Assembly: GCA_020746875.1 (NCBI GenBank)
Contig: JAGTJL010000001.1
Span: forward strand, 806,001-870,000
DNA: 64,000 nt
Source: Rhexocercosporidium sp. MPI-PUGE-AT-0058
Lineage: Eukaryota > Ascomycota > Leotiomycetes > Helotiales
Reading direction: 5' to 3'
Below are positions 24,901 to 37,449 of the stretch, one piece after another. The notes below the pieces were generated by a model, which was not told where the DNA came from, did not search any database, and saw only the letters and a list, made by a program, of their open reading frames with translations. The position numbers and the translations under genes are program-made. Numbering within the stretch: the stretch's first letter is position 1; the number at the start of each line of letters is the position of its first letter.

Positions 24901-27700
24901 ATTCCAGTTTAATCTGAAATTTATAATAAGTCTTATAATAAGCGCTAAATTATATTATTAAAAATAATTCCGAAATTATTTATTATTAATTTCAATAAGT
25001 AATAATTAATCATTTGCTTGCCTTAAGCTTTTATTATATAAATAAATCCTTGCGAGTATATATTTAATACTCAGATTTACGGAAAGATTGGCTAATAATC
25101 TTATTTTAATGCTTTTATTAATTGCTTTTTAATTAGCTCGTTCGGCTCTGTTATTTAGCTTATGAATTGCCGTTAATAAAAGCTCGAAGTTAATTCCGAG
25201 CTTATTAGCTTATCTTTTATATCTCGTAAATCCTCGAATTGCAATAATTGCTTTTTTTTAATTATATTTGAATTTATATATTAAAAATTTAAACTGCTTT
25301 CGAACTTAAGTTTTAAAGCTTTTAATATATTAAAATACTTTATCGTGCTCTTTTATTTATAATATATAATTAACGAGTAAGCCGTTATATTCGTATTTAA
25401 GTATAAGGAGTTAAAAGTAATTGCTTTAATATTTCGGATAATTAAATAAATCTTAAATAATTCTTTAAAATAATTTAAAAGATTTCTTTTTTAATAAACG
25501 TTTAAAAATTACTTAAATAATATAAATTAAAGTATATTATTTATACTTAATTTTCTTTATTATTTTAATAATCTTAATATTTCTTATCGTACTTATTAAT
25601 TTCTTTAAAATATCCGGGCTTAAATAACTTACTCGCAGATATTAAATACGCTTTGAGTTTATTCTAAAATACTTATAATCTTTAGATAATTTATACGGCT
25701 TATTTATTCTTCTGAAAAGCGTTAAAAATATTATAATTCTTATAGCGCTTAAGAATATATTACGAATACTCGGAAAATAAATTAAATATAACTTATATTT
25801 AAAGAAAACGAGGTTTTATTTACGCTTTAATTATTGTATTATATAATATTTATTAATTAATAAGCCTTTCTTATTTTATTTTAAAATATAATTTATATTA
25901 TAAAACTAAAAACCGGTCTTATAAAAACGAGCTTCAAAGATAATATTAATATAGAAGTTTTTTATAATTACGACGTCGTAAAGCATAAGATTAAATAATT
26001 CTCTATTTAAACTTTTAAGTACTTTTTTTATAACTCGAGTTCCGCGCTTAATAATAAGTAATTAAAAGCTTTTATATTTAATTAAATCCTTAAAAATAGA
26101 TTTTATAAAAGATCTTTTTAATAATATTAAACGATTATTAATTAAATTAATCGTTTTATAATTATTTAATAAAATAAAATATAATAAAAGATAAAGTAAA
26201 TTCTAAAGGAAATATATACTCGCAGCTAAATACTCGGCCAGATTAAGCAAGAGCACCGGATGCGCGTAAATCTCGCTTATTCTTCTTTTATTTAATAAGT
26301 TTCCGAGAAAAATAATTTTTTTTTATTTAATTTATTAAATCTTTATTTATTTAATTTCGCTAAAAGATCTTTTATTAATTAAGGAAAAGGCTTATCTAAG
26401 CTTATTTACTCACGGAAAGCTTTTTATTATAACGTAATAAATTATTACCGGATTTTATTATAATATTAATTATTTATTTTTAAGTTTAAATAAGCTATTT
26501 TATTTTAATATTTAATAAATACTTTTTTATAAATTATTATCTAAAAATAAGTATAATTTAAAAAAGATTAGTAATAAGTTTTATTTTTTAAGTATAAATA
26601 TATTTTTTTTATAAGTTTTCTTTTTATCTTGAATCGGTTTAATCTTTAGTTATATAAATCAGAAACTTCCGAGTCGGATATCTTATTATTATTAAAGCGT
26701 GAATTAAGAATAAAAAAATAATTATATTCTGATTTTTTATCGATAAGCTATTAATATTAGCGATTAGCTTAATTAAAATAAAACAGCTATACGAGCTATT
26801 TTAAGAAATATTTAAGAAGTATCTTAAGCTTATTAATTTTTTTAATTTTAAGAAAGTATTTTTAAACTTATAAGCTATTAAAGTTATTAATTGCGATTAA
26901 GAAAAAGTTAATATTAAAAGTGCCGAGCACTTTTAGTATACGATATAAATTCCTTTTATAAATTAACTCTTAATATTATATAATTCAGACTTTCGGGTTT
27001 CGGACGTTTTTCGTATTTAAAGATTATAAATAATCTTAATAAATTATCGTCTGAATTATTATATTTGTTTAATATAGAACTATCTTAAGCGTGCGAATTA
27101 ATACTTAAATATTAGTTCTTTTCTTAGCGACGAATTATATAATTATTATACTAAAGAATTAGCAGCTTATAATTTTCTTAATTTATTTATAAAACTTGAA
27201 ATATACCGTAATTCGTAATTATTATATTACGTATTTTATAATATACGCTTTAATTTCGGCCTCAGCTTCTTTTTAATAAGATTCTGCAATTATCTTAATA
27301 AGCTCGTGCGATCGAGTAAGAAAAAAGATAATAAAAGCGTTAAAGCTTATAATTATTTAGTCCGAGGAAGACGCAGTTATTACGTAACGATCGAGCGCCT
27401 ATTTCTAGAATTATTTATTATACTTATTCGTTTTTATTATATAATCTAATTTAGCGAGATTATTCTTTTACTAAGCGATTTGCTCGGCGGTTCGTAGATT
27501 TTTATTAATAATTTCAGCTGATATTTTTATATTTAAAGTATCTGAATTAACGAAAGATTAAAGTCCGAGTATTTAAGCGCTAAAAGTTAAATAATTTATT
27601 TATAATAAAAAATCTTCAGGCTTTAAGTATATAATATTTACGTTAAGATCGCTAAAACTATTATACGATAATATCTCGATAATTGCGTTAAAAAGTATAT
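21900..27700 (-). pseudogene. Copia-2 inner copy gag-pol, RIP-degraded
   Basis: Minus-strand translation gives a clear Ty1/copia reverse transcriptase from about 23335 down to 22900: FDVINAFINAFRDINGKTV, then RFPPGFNKLEY near 23240-23270, VLYGIYNSPYL near 23180-23215, and FYINNI near 23056-23080 where the family has F-Y-V-D-D-I (both Asp changed to Asn by G-to-A). A segment resembling the conserved LG-x-I-K-W-F-L-G-I-R-V block follows near 22950. RNase H should lie below about 22.7 kb and integrase, protease and gag above 23.4 kb; their limits cannot be drawn reliably. Stops are almost all TAA/TAG. Confidence 0.82.
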
Positions 27701-27820
27701 TAGAGTTTAAGCGTAAAGAAAAGAAACGAAAATCGTAAAATTAGAATTAAATAAGCTTAATTGAAGCTCGAAATCTATATATATTAAAAATAACTTATAA
27801 AAACAAATATAACTCTTAAT

Positions 27821-28009
27821 TATCGTATAGAAATAAAGCAAGCTTTTAATAATTTAAGAGCTTTACGATTAATGTAAAAAATAAAAATTTAAAAAGATTT
27901 TTAAAATAAGCGTTATTCTTTATAAGAAAAGATTATAACCCGAGTATATATACACGTAAGTGCTTACGAGAGCATATATATAACTAGTAGACTGCGCTAA
28001 GGCGCGACA
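27821..28009 (-). repeat. Copia-2 inner copy, right (5') LTR
   Basis: 189 bp, ends GGCGCGACA, followed by AAACT at 28010-28014. Confidence 0.92.
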
Positions 28010-28014
28010 AAACT

Positions 28015-31000
28015 TTAATAATAAAAAAGTATAATAATTATATTATAATTAATCGAGCATTTCACTGATCGATTCACAGAATATTAAGAAGTATAAAACT
28101 ATTTTAAAAGCCTTAATAAAAGACTTAATAAGTAATAATGAATTTAATAAGAATATAAAGTTAAATCTTTTGATGCGCTCTTAAAAGCCAGGTTTAAAGC
28201 ATAATAAAAAGAATAATTTTAATAATAATATTAATATTAATATAAGATCTTTAGCGGAATTTAGTAATCTTATATAAAGTTTAAAGAAGTTCGCGAAAGT
28301 CTTAAAGATAATAATTACTCGCTAATTTAAACTTAAATGGATTTTTTACGCTTTTAATAGATTATTTATGAGCTCGGACTGGATTTAAACGGATTTTGCT
28401 TAAACTCGGGCTAGATTTCGCGTTTACGTTTGGTATTTTTAAAGCGTAAATACTTAAAATATTAAATTAAAAAAGTTTTATAAATAAAAGATTATATAAA
28501 AATATTCTTAATATGCTTTTAATAAATATATTTAAAGCTCCTTAACTTAAGATTAATAATTATTAAAGTTTAAAAATACTTTAAAAAGCTCGAATTTCTA
28601 ATAAGACAAATTCTTTATAAGCTTATTAATAAGCATATTAACAATTAAAAAATATATTACTTTAAATAATTTATAAATATACTTTTACTTAAATTATATA
28701 TTTTAAATATTTATATAATAAAACTTAATAATAATCCTCTTAATATTATTTATAACTAATTTAATTATTTATTAATTATTATAAAAGATTTCTTAAGTCT
28801 TATAAATATTAAAAGTTAAATTCCAAAAGAATCGTTAAAAAACTATAACTTCTTTTCTAATATATTTTAATATTAATAATTCCGCTTTAATAATCGACGT
28901 AATAATTATAAATTACTTTAATACTTTTTAAATTACTAGCCCGCCAAATAATAAGATTATATAACTTTAAAATAACTTCCGAGTTTCGACGTTATTCGCA
29001 AAAAATATATTTAAAATAATATAAAGCGCTCTTTTTTAATTACTTTTATATATAATATTTAAAAAGCGTATATTAAATAAGTAATAAATAAATTAATATA
29101 TAATTATAAAATGCTTTAAATTAAGATTTATCGCGAATTATAAGAGTTAGGCGATTATAAAAGCTACGTCTAGTCTTATAACGATCGCTATATATAATAC
29201 TAACTTAACTCTTTCTTAATAAGCTTTAATATATTTTTTTAAAACTTATTCTTTATATTTAATAAGATCGATTTAAAAAAACGGTATTATAAGATATTTC
29301 TTATTAACTTACTCAAACTTTTAAATAATTTTCTTAATATATTAATTATAAATTAAAAAAATAATCTTACGCTTTCTGTCGCGTATTATCTTAATCCTTA
29401 AGAATTATTTAATATCTTTAAGATTATATATATTATACGCTTAATTTAATCGCTTAATAAAATCCTATCCGAGCTTTAAGTCGTCTTAATAATAAAATAC
29501 TTAAATATCATTTACGTAAAAGAGAATAAGGATTTTATACGTAAAGTCTGTAAATATATACGATTCTTTTAAGTATAAAATTAACCCTAAATTTATTAAC
29601 GTTTTATTAATATGTTTATATTATAAGTACGGAGAATCACGCATCCCGTAAAAAGCGTAATTAACTCGTAGCATATATCTAAGCTTATTAAAACCTAAAA
29701 GGAATTTATAATATATAATTTCGCCGTCTATATTTTAAAAAGCGTTAATAAACGTATTAATTACGTTAAAATACTTAACTTTTAAGTCAAAATAAACTAC
29801 GAGCGCTATAACGATTTAAAAGAATTTAATTAAAAGTATATTAGCGTATATAAAAACAATTATTAATTCACTTTAGAAATTACTTCGCATAATAATTCGG
29901 GATTTATATCTTAAAATATATCCCTTTAAATTTAGCTTATACTTAAAAACCTATATAAGCGGGATAAGTATTAATATAATACTTAAATTAAATAATTTTA
30001 AAGTTTAATAACCTTATTTATTTATTATTTTTATCTTTAAGTTTATATTTTTTTAAATTATTCTTTTATTAAGTAATTCTTAAAATCGCTTTATTATTTT
30101 AATTTAAATAAAAAATCTTAAACTTTAATTTTCGGAAGTGAAATCTTTCCTTTTAGTAATTAGCAGCTCGATTATATTACTATTACAATTATATAATATA
30201 TAATTTTTATTAAATCTCGAAAATCATTTTGCTTTTTTAATAATATATATTAATTAAGTATAAGTCCTTAAAGCATTTAATTGATTTCAGACCGAAGATT
30301 ATTATATTAATCGAAGATTTAATTACTCCCGAGATTAAGCTTATTACCGAGCTTAAGATTGCCTTTATCGAAGCGTATTTATTTAAGAATAATTATAAAT
30401 ATAATAAATATTTTATTATTTTAATTTTTTTATAATCTTTTTCTTTTTCTTTTACTTTTAATTAACTTCTTTGCTTTTATTAAGCTTTTAATAAGTATAT
30501 TTAATTTTAATTAAGCTTTTTTTATTATAATTTAAAAGCGTATTACTTTCGCTTATCTTGCTTCCGTCGTCCGAGTACTTTATATTTTAATTTAAAAATA
30601 TAATATTAAAATTATTATTAAAGACTTCTTTTATAATTAAAATCTTAACGGTATTTAAATCTCGATACGTAATAATCGAGACGGATCTCGCGTTTAATTT
30701 TATAATACGTTCGAATCTCGATTAGTAAATTATATATTCTTACGCGAGTCGAATGTCTCTAAATTATACTTTATACTTAAAATAAACTCTTAATTTAACG
30801 CATTCTCTTTTAATTCCTTATTTTATTTAAAAGAGCTTTTTAAAATAAAAATATATTCCGGAGTTAAAAGTCTATTTATTATACTCGGGCTACTAGTATA
30901 TTCTTTTATCCCCGAGTTTTAACTCTTAGAGCTTTTAATTAATTTTTAAATTTATTTAATATATAATTAAGGCAAGTCTTCGCTTAAGAGATTTATATTA

Positions 31001-31839
31001 TTTTCCTTAATAATTATATCTTTAATAATATTCTTAATAATTCTAATTTAATTTATAATAAACTTATCTTTTTTAATAAAATCGTAAATAAACTTAGTTT
31101 TTTAAATTATAATTTTTATTTTTTACTTAAAGTAATATAAAAGTTATCTTCGTTAAAGCGCACGTTATGCGTAATAATTATTTTATTAAGACGTAATACT
31201 TAAATCTTATAAATATTAAAAGCGTAAAAACTTATAAAATATTTAATATACGTACGCGTAGTTATTTTAAACGCTTTTTTATTTTATCTTTTAACTCTCT
31301 TTATTATTAATAAGTACGCTTTATAATTATATATATAAATTTTATTTTAATTTAATTTAAAATCTATAATAAGTCTTATAATAAGCGCTAAATTATATTA
31401 CTGAAAATAATTCTAAAACCACCTGTCGTTGACTTTAATAAGTAATAGCTAGTTATTTACTCGCCTTAAGCTTTTATTATATAAATAAATCCCTGCAAGT
31501 ATATATTTAATACTTAAATCTACTAAGAGATTAGTTAATAGTCTTATTTTAATATCTTTATTAATTGCTTCTTAATTAACTCTTTTAGCTCCGCTATTTA
31601 ACTTATGAATTGCCGTTAATAAGAGCTCGAAGTTAATTCTGAGCTTATCAGCCTATCTTTTATATTTCGTAAATCCTAGAATTATAATAATTGCTTTTTC
31701 TTAATTATATTTGAATTTATATATTAAGAGTTTAAACTACTTTTAAATTTAAGCTTTAAAGCTTTTAATATATTAAAATACTTTATTATACTCTTTTATT
31801 TATAATATATAACTAATAAATAAGCCGCTATACTCGTAT
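28015..31839 (-). pseudogene. Copia-2 outer copy, middle block (pol 3' half)
   Basis: Collinear with about 21511-25395 of the inner copy and more heavily mutated. The reverse-transcriptase block is at about 29000-29780; the Pro-Pro-Gly-Phe motif now reads Leu-Leu-Gly-Phe near 29685-29705 through C-to-T changes. Ends at the GTAT duplication (31836-31839) of gypsy-3. Confidence 0.8.
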
Positions 31840-32056
31840 TGTAAAGGCTATAACAAACAAAGAAGGAAGCACGGCGCAAGGCATTAGGCAAGGAGCTTAA
31901 TAACTTTAAGAGGTTAAGATTTAAGGTGGAAAAGTATTTAATTTTTTTAATTTTATATAAGAGAAAAGCTTTTTATACGAACTTTTAAAAGTTATATATT
32001 TCGTTTTTTAAATAACGCTTTAAGTATTATTTCTTAATTAAAATCGCTATTTTATA
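31840..32056 (-). repeat. Gypsy-3 3' LTR
   Basis: 217 bp. The left end keeps the unmutated TGTAAAGG; the inner end reads TTTTATA for CTTTACA. Confidence 0.92.
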
Positions 32057-32514
32057 TCCGTTTTTAATTATAATAAGTAATCGCCCCCGATTACTTCTGC
32101 TTACTTATAGCTTAGCTTATTAAAAAAAGAAAGAAAAGAAAAAAAAAAAGGATATTTTTCTAAAATAAAAAAAATAACGCTAGACTTTTTTATTTTAATA
32201 TCTTTTTTAATTTATATTAAAATAAATAAAAGAAAGAAGTTTAATTAATTAATAATACATATCGATTTATAATTTGGGCTTAAGAGTGCTTTTTGCCCTT
32301 CTTTATAACTCGGGCTGAAATTATTCCGGTATTACGCTTATTTTTCGCTTTAAAAGTAAAAGACTTATTTTTATTTAAGTTTTCCTTTAAAATAAGTAAA
32401 ACGTAATTAATCTTTTTTAATTTATTTCTTTATAATCTGCTGTTATTATTAAAAAAATATCTTCTGATAATTAAAGCTTAATAATAAAAATAAGTAATCT
32501 CTAAGGAGGTATCG

Positions 32515-35500
32515 TTAGTCCTTTAAGTCCTAGATTACTAACCTTAAGACTAAGCTTAATTTTTAGCTTATTAAAGAGGCTTAAGGGTCCACCGGTTAAT
32601 ACTTCACAAGTCGCGGTAATATCTTCTATTATCAGTCGATTTATAAGCTTATCGTTCTTTACTCTTCGAGCCTCTCTTCGAGCTTTATCTTTTAAGTCGA
32701 TTTCGCTAAAGCTTATAACTTTTAAACTTAATTTTATAATTTCTTTTATTATAATTAGTTTTTTAAAAGTAACGTATTAAATCTTAAAAGCCGTAATTCT
32801 TAAGCCGGAATTAAAAGTTATAATTACGGTTTCTTATTTATTCTTATTTACAAAACTGAGGGTTCGCTTTAGATTTACTTAAAGACTTGCGTTAAGCGTT
32901 AATATAAATACTCTTTCGCTTATAGTAATTTATAATTTAAGATTAAAAGTTAAATTAATTATAATTTTACTCTTCGAGTCTTAATTTAAAATATCTTCCG
33001 ACTTCGACTATCTTAAGAGTTCTTTTATTTTAACGTTATAACTTGCCTTACTTAATTCTTTTAAAACTATAAGATCGACGATATTATTAACTTTAATAAG
33101 TTTAATTTTTCTAGTTTAAAGTGCTTAAGACTTTTTTTTATATAATTACTCTTTCCGCTCTCGAACTTAAATTTAAGCTTTATATGTAATAATATATTAG
33201 AAGGACTTATGCTTTTAAAGATATACGGATAATTCTTTTCCTTTAAAATTAAAGAGGTGGCGGGCTTTTTTAATAATAAAAGGGTTAATTTAAAGTAGTC
33301 GTCTTATAAAGGCATTAAATAATAGGCTTAGCCTTATTATAGAAACTGCAGCCGAAAATGGTGCGTAAGTTTTTGATTTTGCTTCTTATCGAGGGACCGG
33401 GGGATGCTGTAATCAGAGGATAGATAATATAAGCTTATTTATTAAAACCTTATTTTTTAAATTGTATTCGTCTATAACCGTAATATAATTATTAGAGAAT
33501 ACGATAAAGCTTATAACGTTCTTTTGTTCCGTTTTAATAATTAAGCGTAAAATAAACTTTTATCTTATTAAAAGCGAAAATGAAAGTATATTATTTTTGA
33601 GCGATTTAAATAAAGAGTTCTTAATTTAAGCGTATTAAGCGTATTTCGAAATCGCGCTTTTCTTTCTTAAGTTAATAATATAAAAACGCTTATTCGACTT
33701 CTTATTAATAATAATATTAATATATAAATAAGAGGTAAAGTAATCAAAAATATATTTAATAAATGCTTAGCTAACCGGAATGAAATAGTAATTAAGAATT
33801 CGTAAAGCTATTAACGCAACTCTTAATTTAGAATTATAAGTAGATTTAGCTTTTTAATTATCCTCGATATTAGCTTTTATAAAGTTAATTACGTTATAAG
33901 CTCTAATTTTAAGATAAATTAAAACTTTAAAATAAATAATAAGTCTAGGATTATTATCCTTTTAATTTATTAAAATAATAAAATATAATTTATAATCCTG
34001 ACAAAAATATTATTAAGAAATATTATAAATTATATTATATATAAAAGCAATTAGCGAACTAATCTTACTCGTGTTCTAATAATGAAATTAATATATTTTA
34101 AACTTTAATTTGAAAAGGCTAATGAGCTTAACTTTTTTAAAACCAGAAGAAAAGACATATTTGATATTAAGCGGGAAGTTTAAGACGGAGTAATTAAATT
34201 TCTCGAGTATATTAAGAGCTTTTAATATTAAGTATTGTTTTCGAAGGTCTTTAGTTTATCTTAAATTTAAAGCTTATGCTAAGGCTTTTACGGTTAATTT
34301 AAAATTTGAATAGCTTAATTATATTTTATATTTTATATTTTCCGCGTTTTTAAACTTCTTAAATATTTTAATAAAGCTGGAATTAAAGTAAAAGGTTTTC
34401 GGGTCTTTTTTATAATTTTTAAGTTATTAAATGTTTTTTTAGACTTCCGTAACTTTTAATTTCTTTTATAATATATTATAATAATTTACAAAGTGTCGAA
34501 TATGGAATACGTATATTATTTCTTCTTCCTTTCCTTTTTATACGTCGATTTGTTTTATAATAAAATACTTTACAAATCGCAAGCGGACCGCTAATGGTGA
34601 ATTTATTTTAAACGGGTTTCCGAATTCCAAGATGACCTTAATTAGTTTTAAGATTTTATAATAATAGCTTTTAATATTTAATTTAATATTAAATATATTA
34701 TATCTTTTTTTTAAAAAAACTTTAATAACGATCCTTAATCCGGGATTATAGGTTCTTTTAATAGTGTTTTTAATTAGCTTTATAATACTTATAATATAAG
34801 TAAAGTTAAATTCGGCTTTAAGAAGCGCACGAAGTTTTAAGATATAATACTAGATACGGTTTATTATTACAATTAGTAAATCCTCTTTTATTAACTTAAT
34901 TCCTGCTTTAAAGGCATCCTTCTAAAGTCGATTTCGCTCGGCGTTTATATATTCGATAATAAAGTCCTGTAATTCCTTAAGAAAATTGAAGACCGTATAA
35001 ATAAGTTAATTGCTTAATTGTTCCGGAGGAGGTTTAGCTAGCGAATCAGCGCTAATAATATTTAGCGGGGCTAAGTCGGGGAGTTAGTTTATAAAGGGAA
35101 TCGGAGTTGGCTTTTTTATAACTTTTTTTAAAGATTTAATTAATACGGAGATTCGAGTTTTCTTTTATCGATTAAACTTTAATATAAAATCTGATATAAG
35201 ATCCTCTAAAGGATCTGGAATTACGAACTCTTCGACTTCTGGGCCAGGATTATCGGTTAAAGGGACTTCGATTAGCTTATAAAGCTCGGAAAGATTAATT
35301 AAAGGTTTAAAGAAGGAAGTTATAAAAATTATAAAAGGCGGGGCTAAGTTTATAACTTTATCGACTTTTGATTTAAGATTAAGAGTCGCGATTGATTATT
35401 TAATTACTTTAAGAGCTTTAGTTTTTAATTTAAGATTCGGGGTCGGAGACGTTAGATTAGTTATTTAAAAAGCAGCGACTTTTAATTTAAAATTAAAAGT

Positions 35501-36620
35501 TATAATTAATTACTTTGCTTCTTTAAAAATAACTTCTTGCTTAGTAATTATAAAAATATGCGTCTCGCTTTTATTTAAAAAGTCTCTTAATAACACGGTC
35601 TTATTCTTATTTATAAAAACAAGGAGTTTATAACAGAAAACTTTAAATTTAATTTTAATAAAGGCTTTATTTAATAAAAAAGTTTAGATTTTCTTAAAAA
35701 AGTCTGCGTTATCTTTTTACGCTATCTAATATTAATTAATAGTGCTAGGCGAAAGCTTAGTGCTTTTCTAATTTTTTAACGCGCTTCCTCTTTTAATCTA
35801 CTTTAGCTAAGTTTTATTAAAAATAAACTTATTTAAGGCTTTAATTATTAAGGAAAACGGCTTGACTTTCTCTATTAGCGTAATAAGCTACTTTTAGGCT
35901 TTATTCCTACTTATTATTTCTATATAATATTTTCGAAATATCTTTATTTAATTAAAGATAAATAAATAATTAAACTTTTTTTTACTTTTAAACCGCTTGT
36001 CTTTTTTATTTATTATATTTTGGACTCGGTTATAAAGGTTCTTATTACTCCGGTTATATTCTTCCTTATTAAATCCTTTCTTTTTTGCTAAGTGTTTAAT
36101 AATTATATTATATTAATTAACGAGATTATTATCTCTTACTTTTAAGGCTTACTTAATACTTTTGTTTCTTATACTTATTAAGAGTCGTTTCTTATTCGAT
36201 TTAAAAATATTAAAGACCTTTTTAATTTCGGCAGTCGAGGTTAACGTTTTTTCTTTAAAAAGAATAAAAAGTATAAGTCTTAATCCGGGATCACGAGTTT
36301 ACTTTATAATAGCTTTAGATTTAGATTTTATTAACGTAATTAGCTTCTTAAAGCTTTTGGCGCTTAAACTTCCGATTAAATTAAACTTAAATAAGAGTCT
36401 GGCAACTTTTTAGACTTCGTTATTTAATATATTTCTTATTATAGCCGCTAGGTTAATAGCGATACGCTTTATAATTAATAAGCCGGGATTATAAGTTACT
36501 TTTAGCCGGCTTCTTACTCGGTTTAGTTTAAATAGTATTTTTATAAGTAATTTTGACTTTTAATTTAGGATCACGAGTTAAATTCGGCTGGATTTCCCGA
36601 CTTAAAGTAGCTTTCGAGGT
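32515..36620 (-). pseudogene. Gypsy-3 additional coding region downstream of integrase, function unknown
   Basis: A single minus-strand frame can be followed from about 36600 to at least 34650 and probably to about 33990. In the stretch I counted (about 480 codons) it has around 20 stops, all TAA/TAG, while competing frames have several times more. Another open stretch covers about 33300-32515. The product is Lys/Leu/Ile-rich and hydrophilic, with recurring motifs of the form T-x-(N/D)-P-G-L-(R/K/L), for example TYNPGLRIVI near 34740 and TRDPGLRLIL near 36285. An acidic/proline segment (NPGPEVEEFVIPDPLEDL) lies near 35200-35260. No protease, polymerase or envelope signature is recognised. It lies after the integrase C-terminal GPF motif, so it is an extra ORF, not gag or pol. 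Whether it is one protein or two is unclear. Confidence 0.65.
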
Positions 36621-37014
36621 TTTTTATGAAAACGTAGCTTAGATTGAGGATTTTTGAAATTTAATATAATTAATATAAGAAATTAAAAGTAAGATATAAG
36701 GAAAACTAATTTAAGTATTCCTTAAGCAAGCTTATTAATCCTTTCGCTTTAGAGAGCTGCTTTTCTTTTTGCGATATATAATAAAGTTATTAGCTTATTT
36801 TTAATTAGGAAATTAATACTTCTTATAATATTTGCTTTTTAAATAAATATACGTGACTTTAAATTAAATAAAGCAAATAAATAATCTTAAGCGAGAAGTA
36901 TTTTAACTCTACTTAAGAAGTAATTATTATTAATAAAAGAAAGTAATTAACGACTTAAGAAAAAAAAGAAAATATATAAGATTAAGCTTTTTATATTAAG
37001 GTTTAAAAAAGAAA

Positions 37015-37023
37015 ACTTTTTTA

Positions 37024-37054
<31 letters not shown>

Positions 37055-37078
37055 AATAAAAAAATAAAATAAAAGACA
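37015..37078. repeat. (A5-8 T)n low-complexity tract
   Basis: Runs of A5-A8 separated by single T between gypsy-3 pol and the extra coding region. Typical low-complexity DNA; no function seen. Confidence 0.7.
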
Positions 37079-37449
37079 AAATATAATAAGGCGTTTAAAA
37101 TACTTAAAAATACACGTAATATAATTAAAAGAGAATAAATGAAAAAAAATAAATAAAATTATAAATTAAAAAAATTATTAAAACACCCGTCCTTAATTAT
37201 AATCGGAAGTGATTTTATTTTTAAAGAAATAAAAATACATAAAGAATTAAAAGGAAATAGTTTTATAAGCGGCTTTTTAAGCTTGTATTAGCAAAAGAGG
37301 GATAATTTAAATACGAAATAGAATTTAACGCTTTTTAATCGCTGATAATATGATTTCGGCCTTAAAATCTTCGAATTTATTATTATTTGATTTTCCGTTT
37401 GAATCTTTAAAATTAGTTTAAGGGTTTAGATTTAATAAAAATAAGGTTT

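Larger units (their letters stand above)
19677..28009 (-). mobile_element. Copia-2 inner copy, complete, inserted in its own family
   Basis: LTRs 19677-19865 and 27821-28009 are each 189 bp, flanked by AAACT (19672-19676 and 28010-28014). Sequence outside the duplications (left 18018-19676, right 28015 on) matches the inner copy's own interior, proving insertion into another copy. Pol reads on the minus strand. Every recognisable coding stretch is broken by TAA/TAG. Confidence 0.93.

Noticed and set aside
36162..36413. Plus-strand 83-codon frame
   Set aside because: Antisense to the additional coding region of gypsy-3, whose frame continues on both sides.
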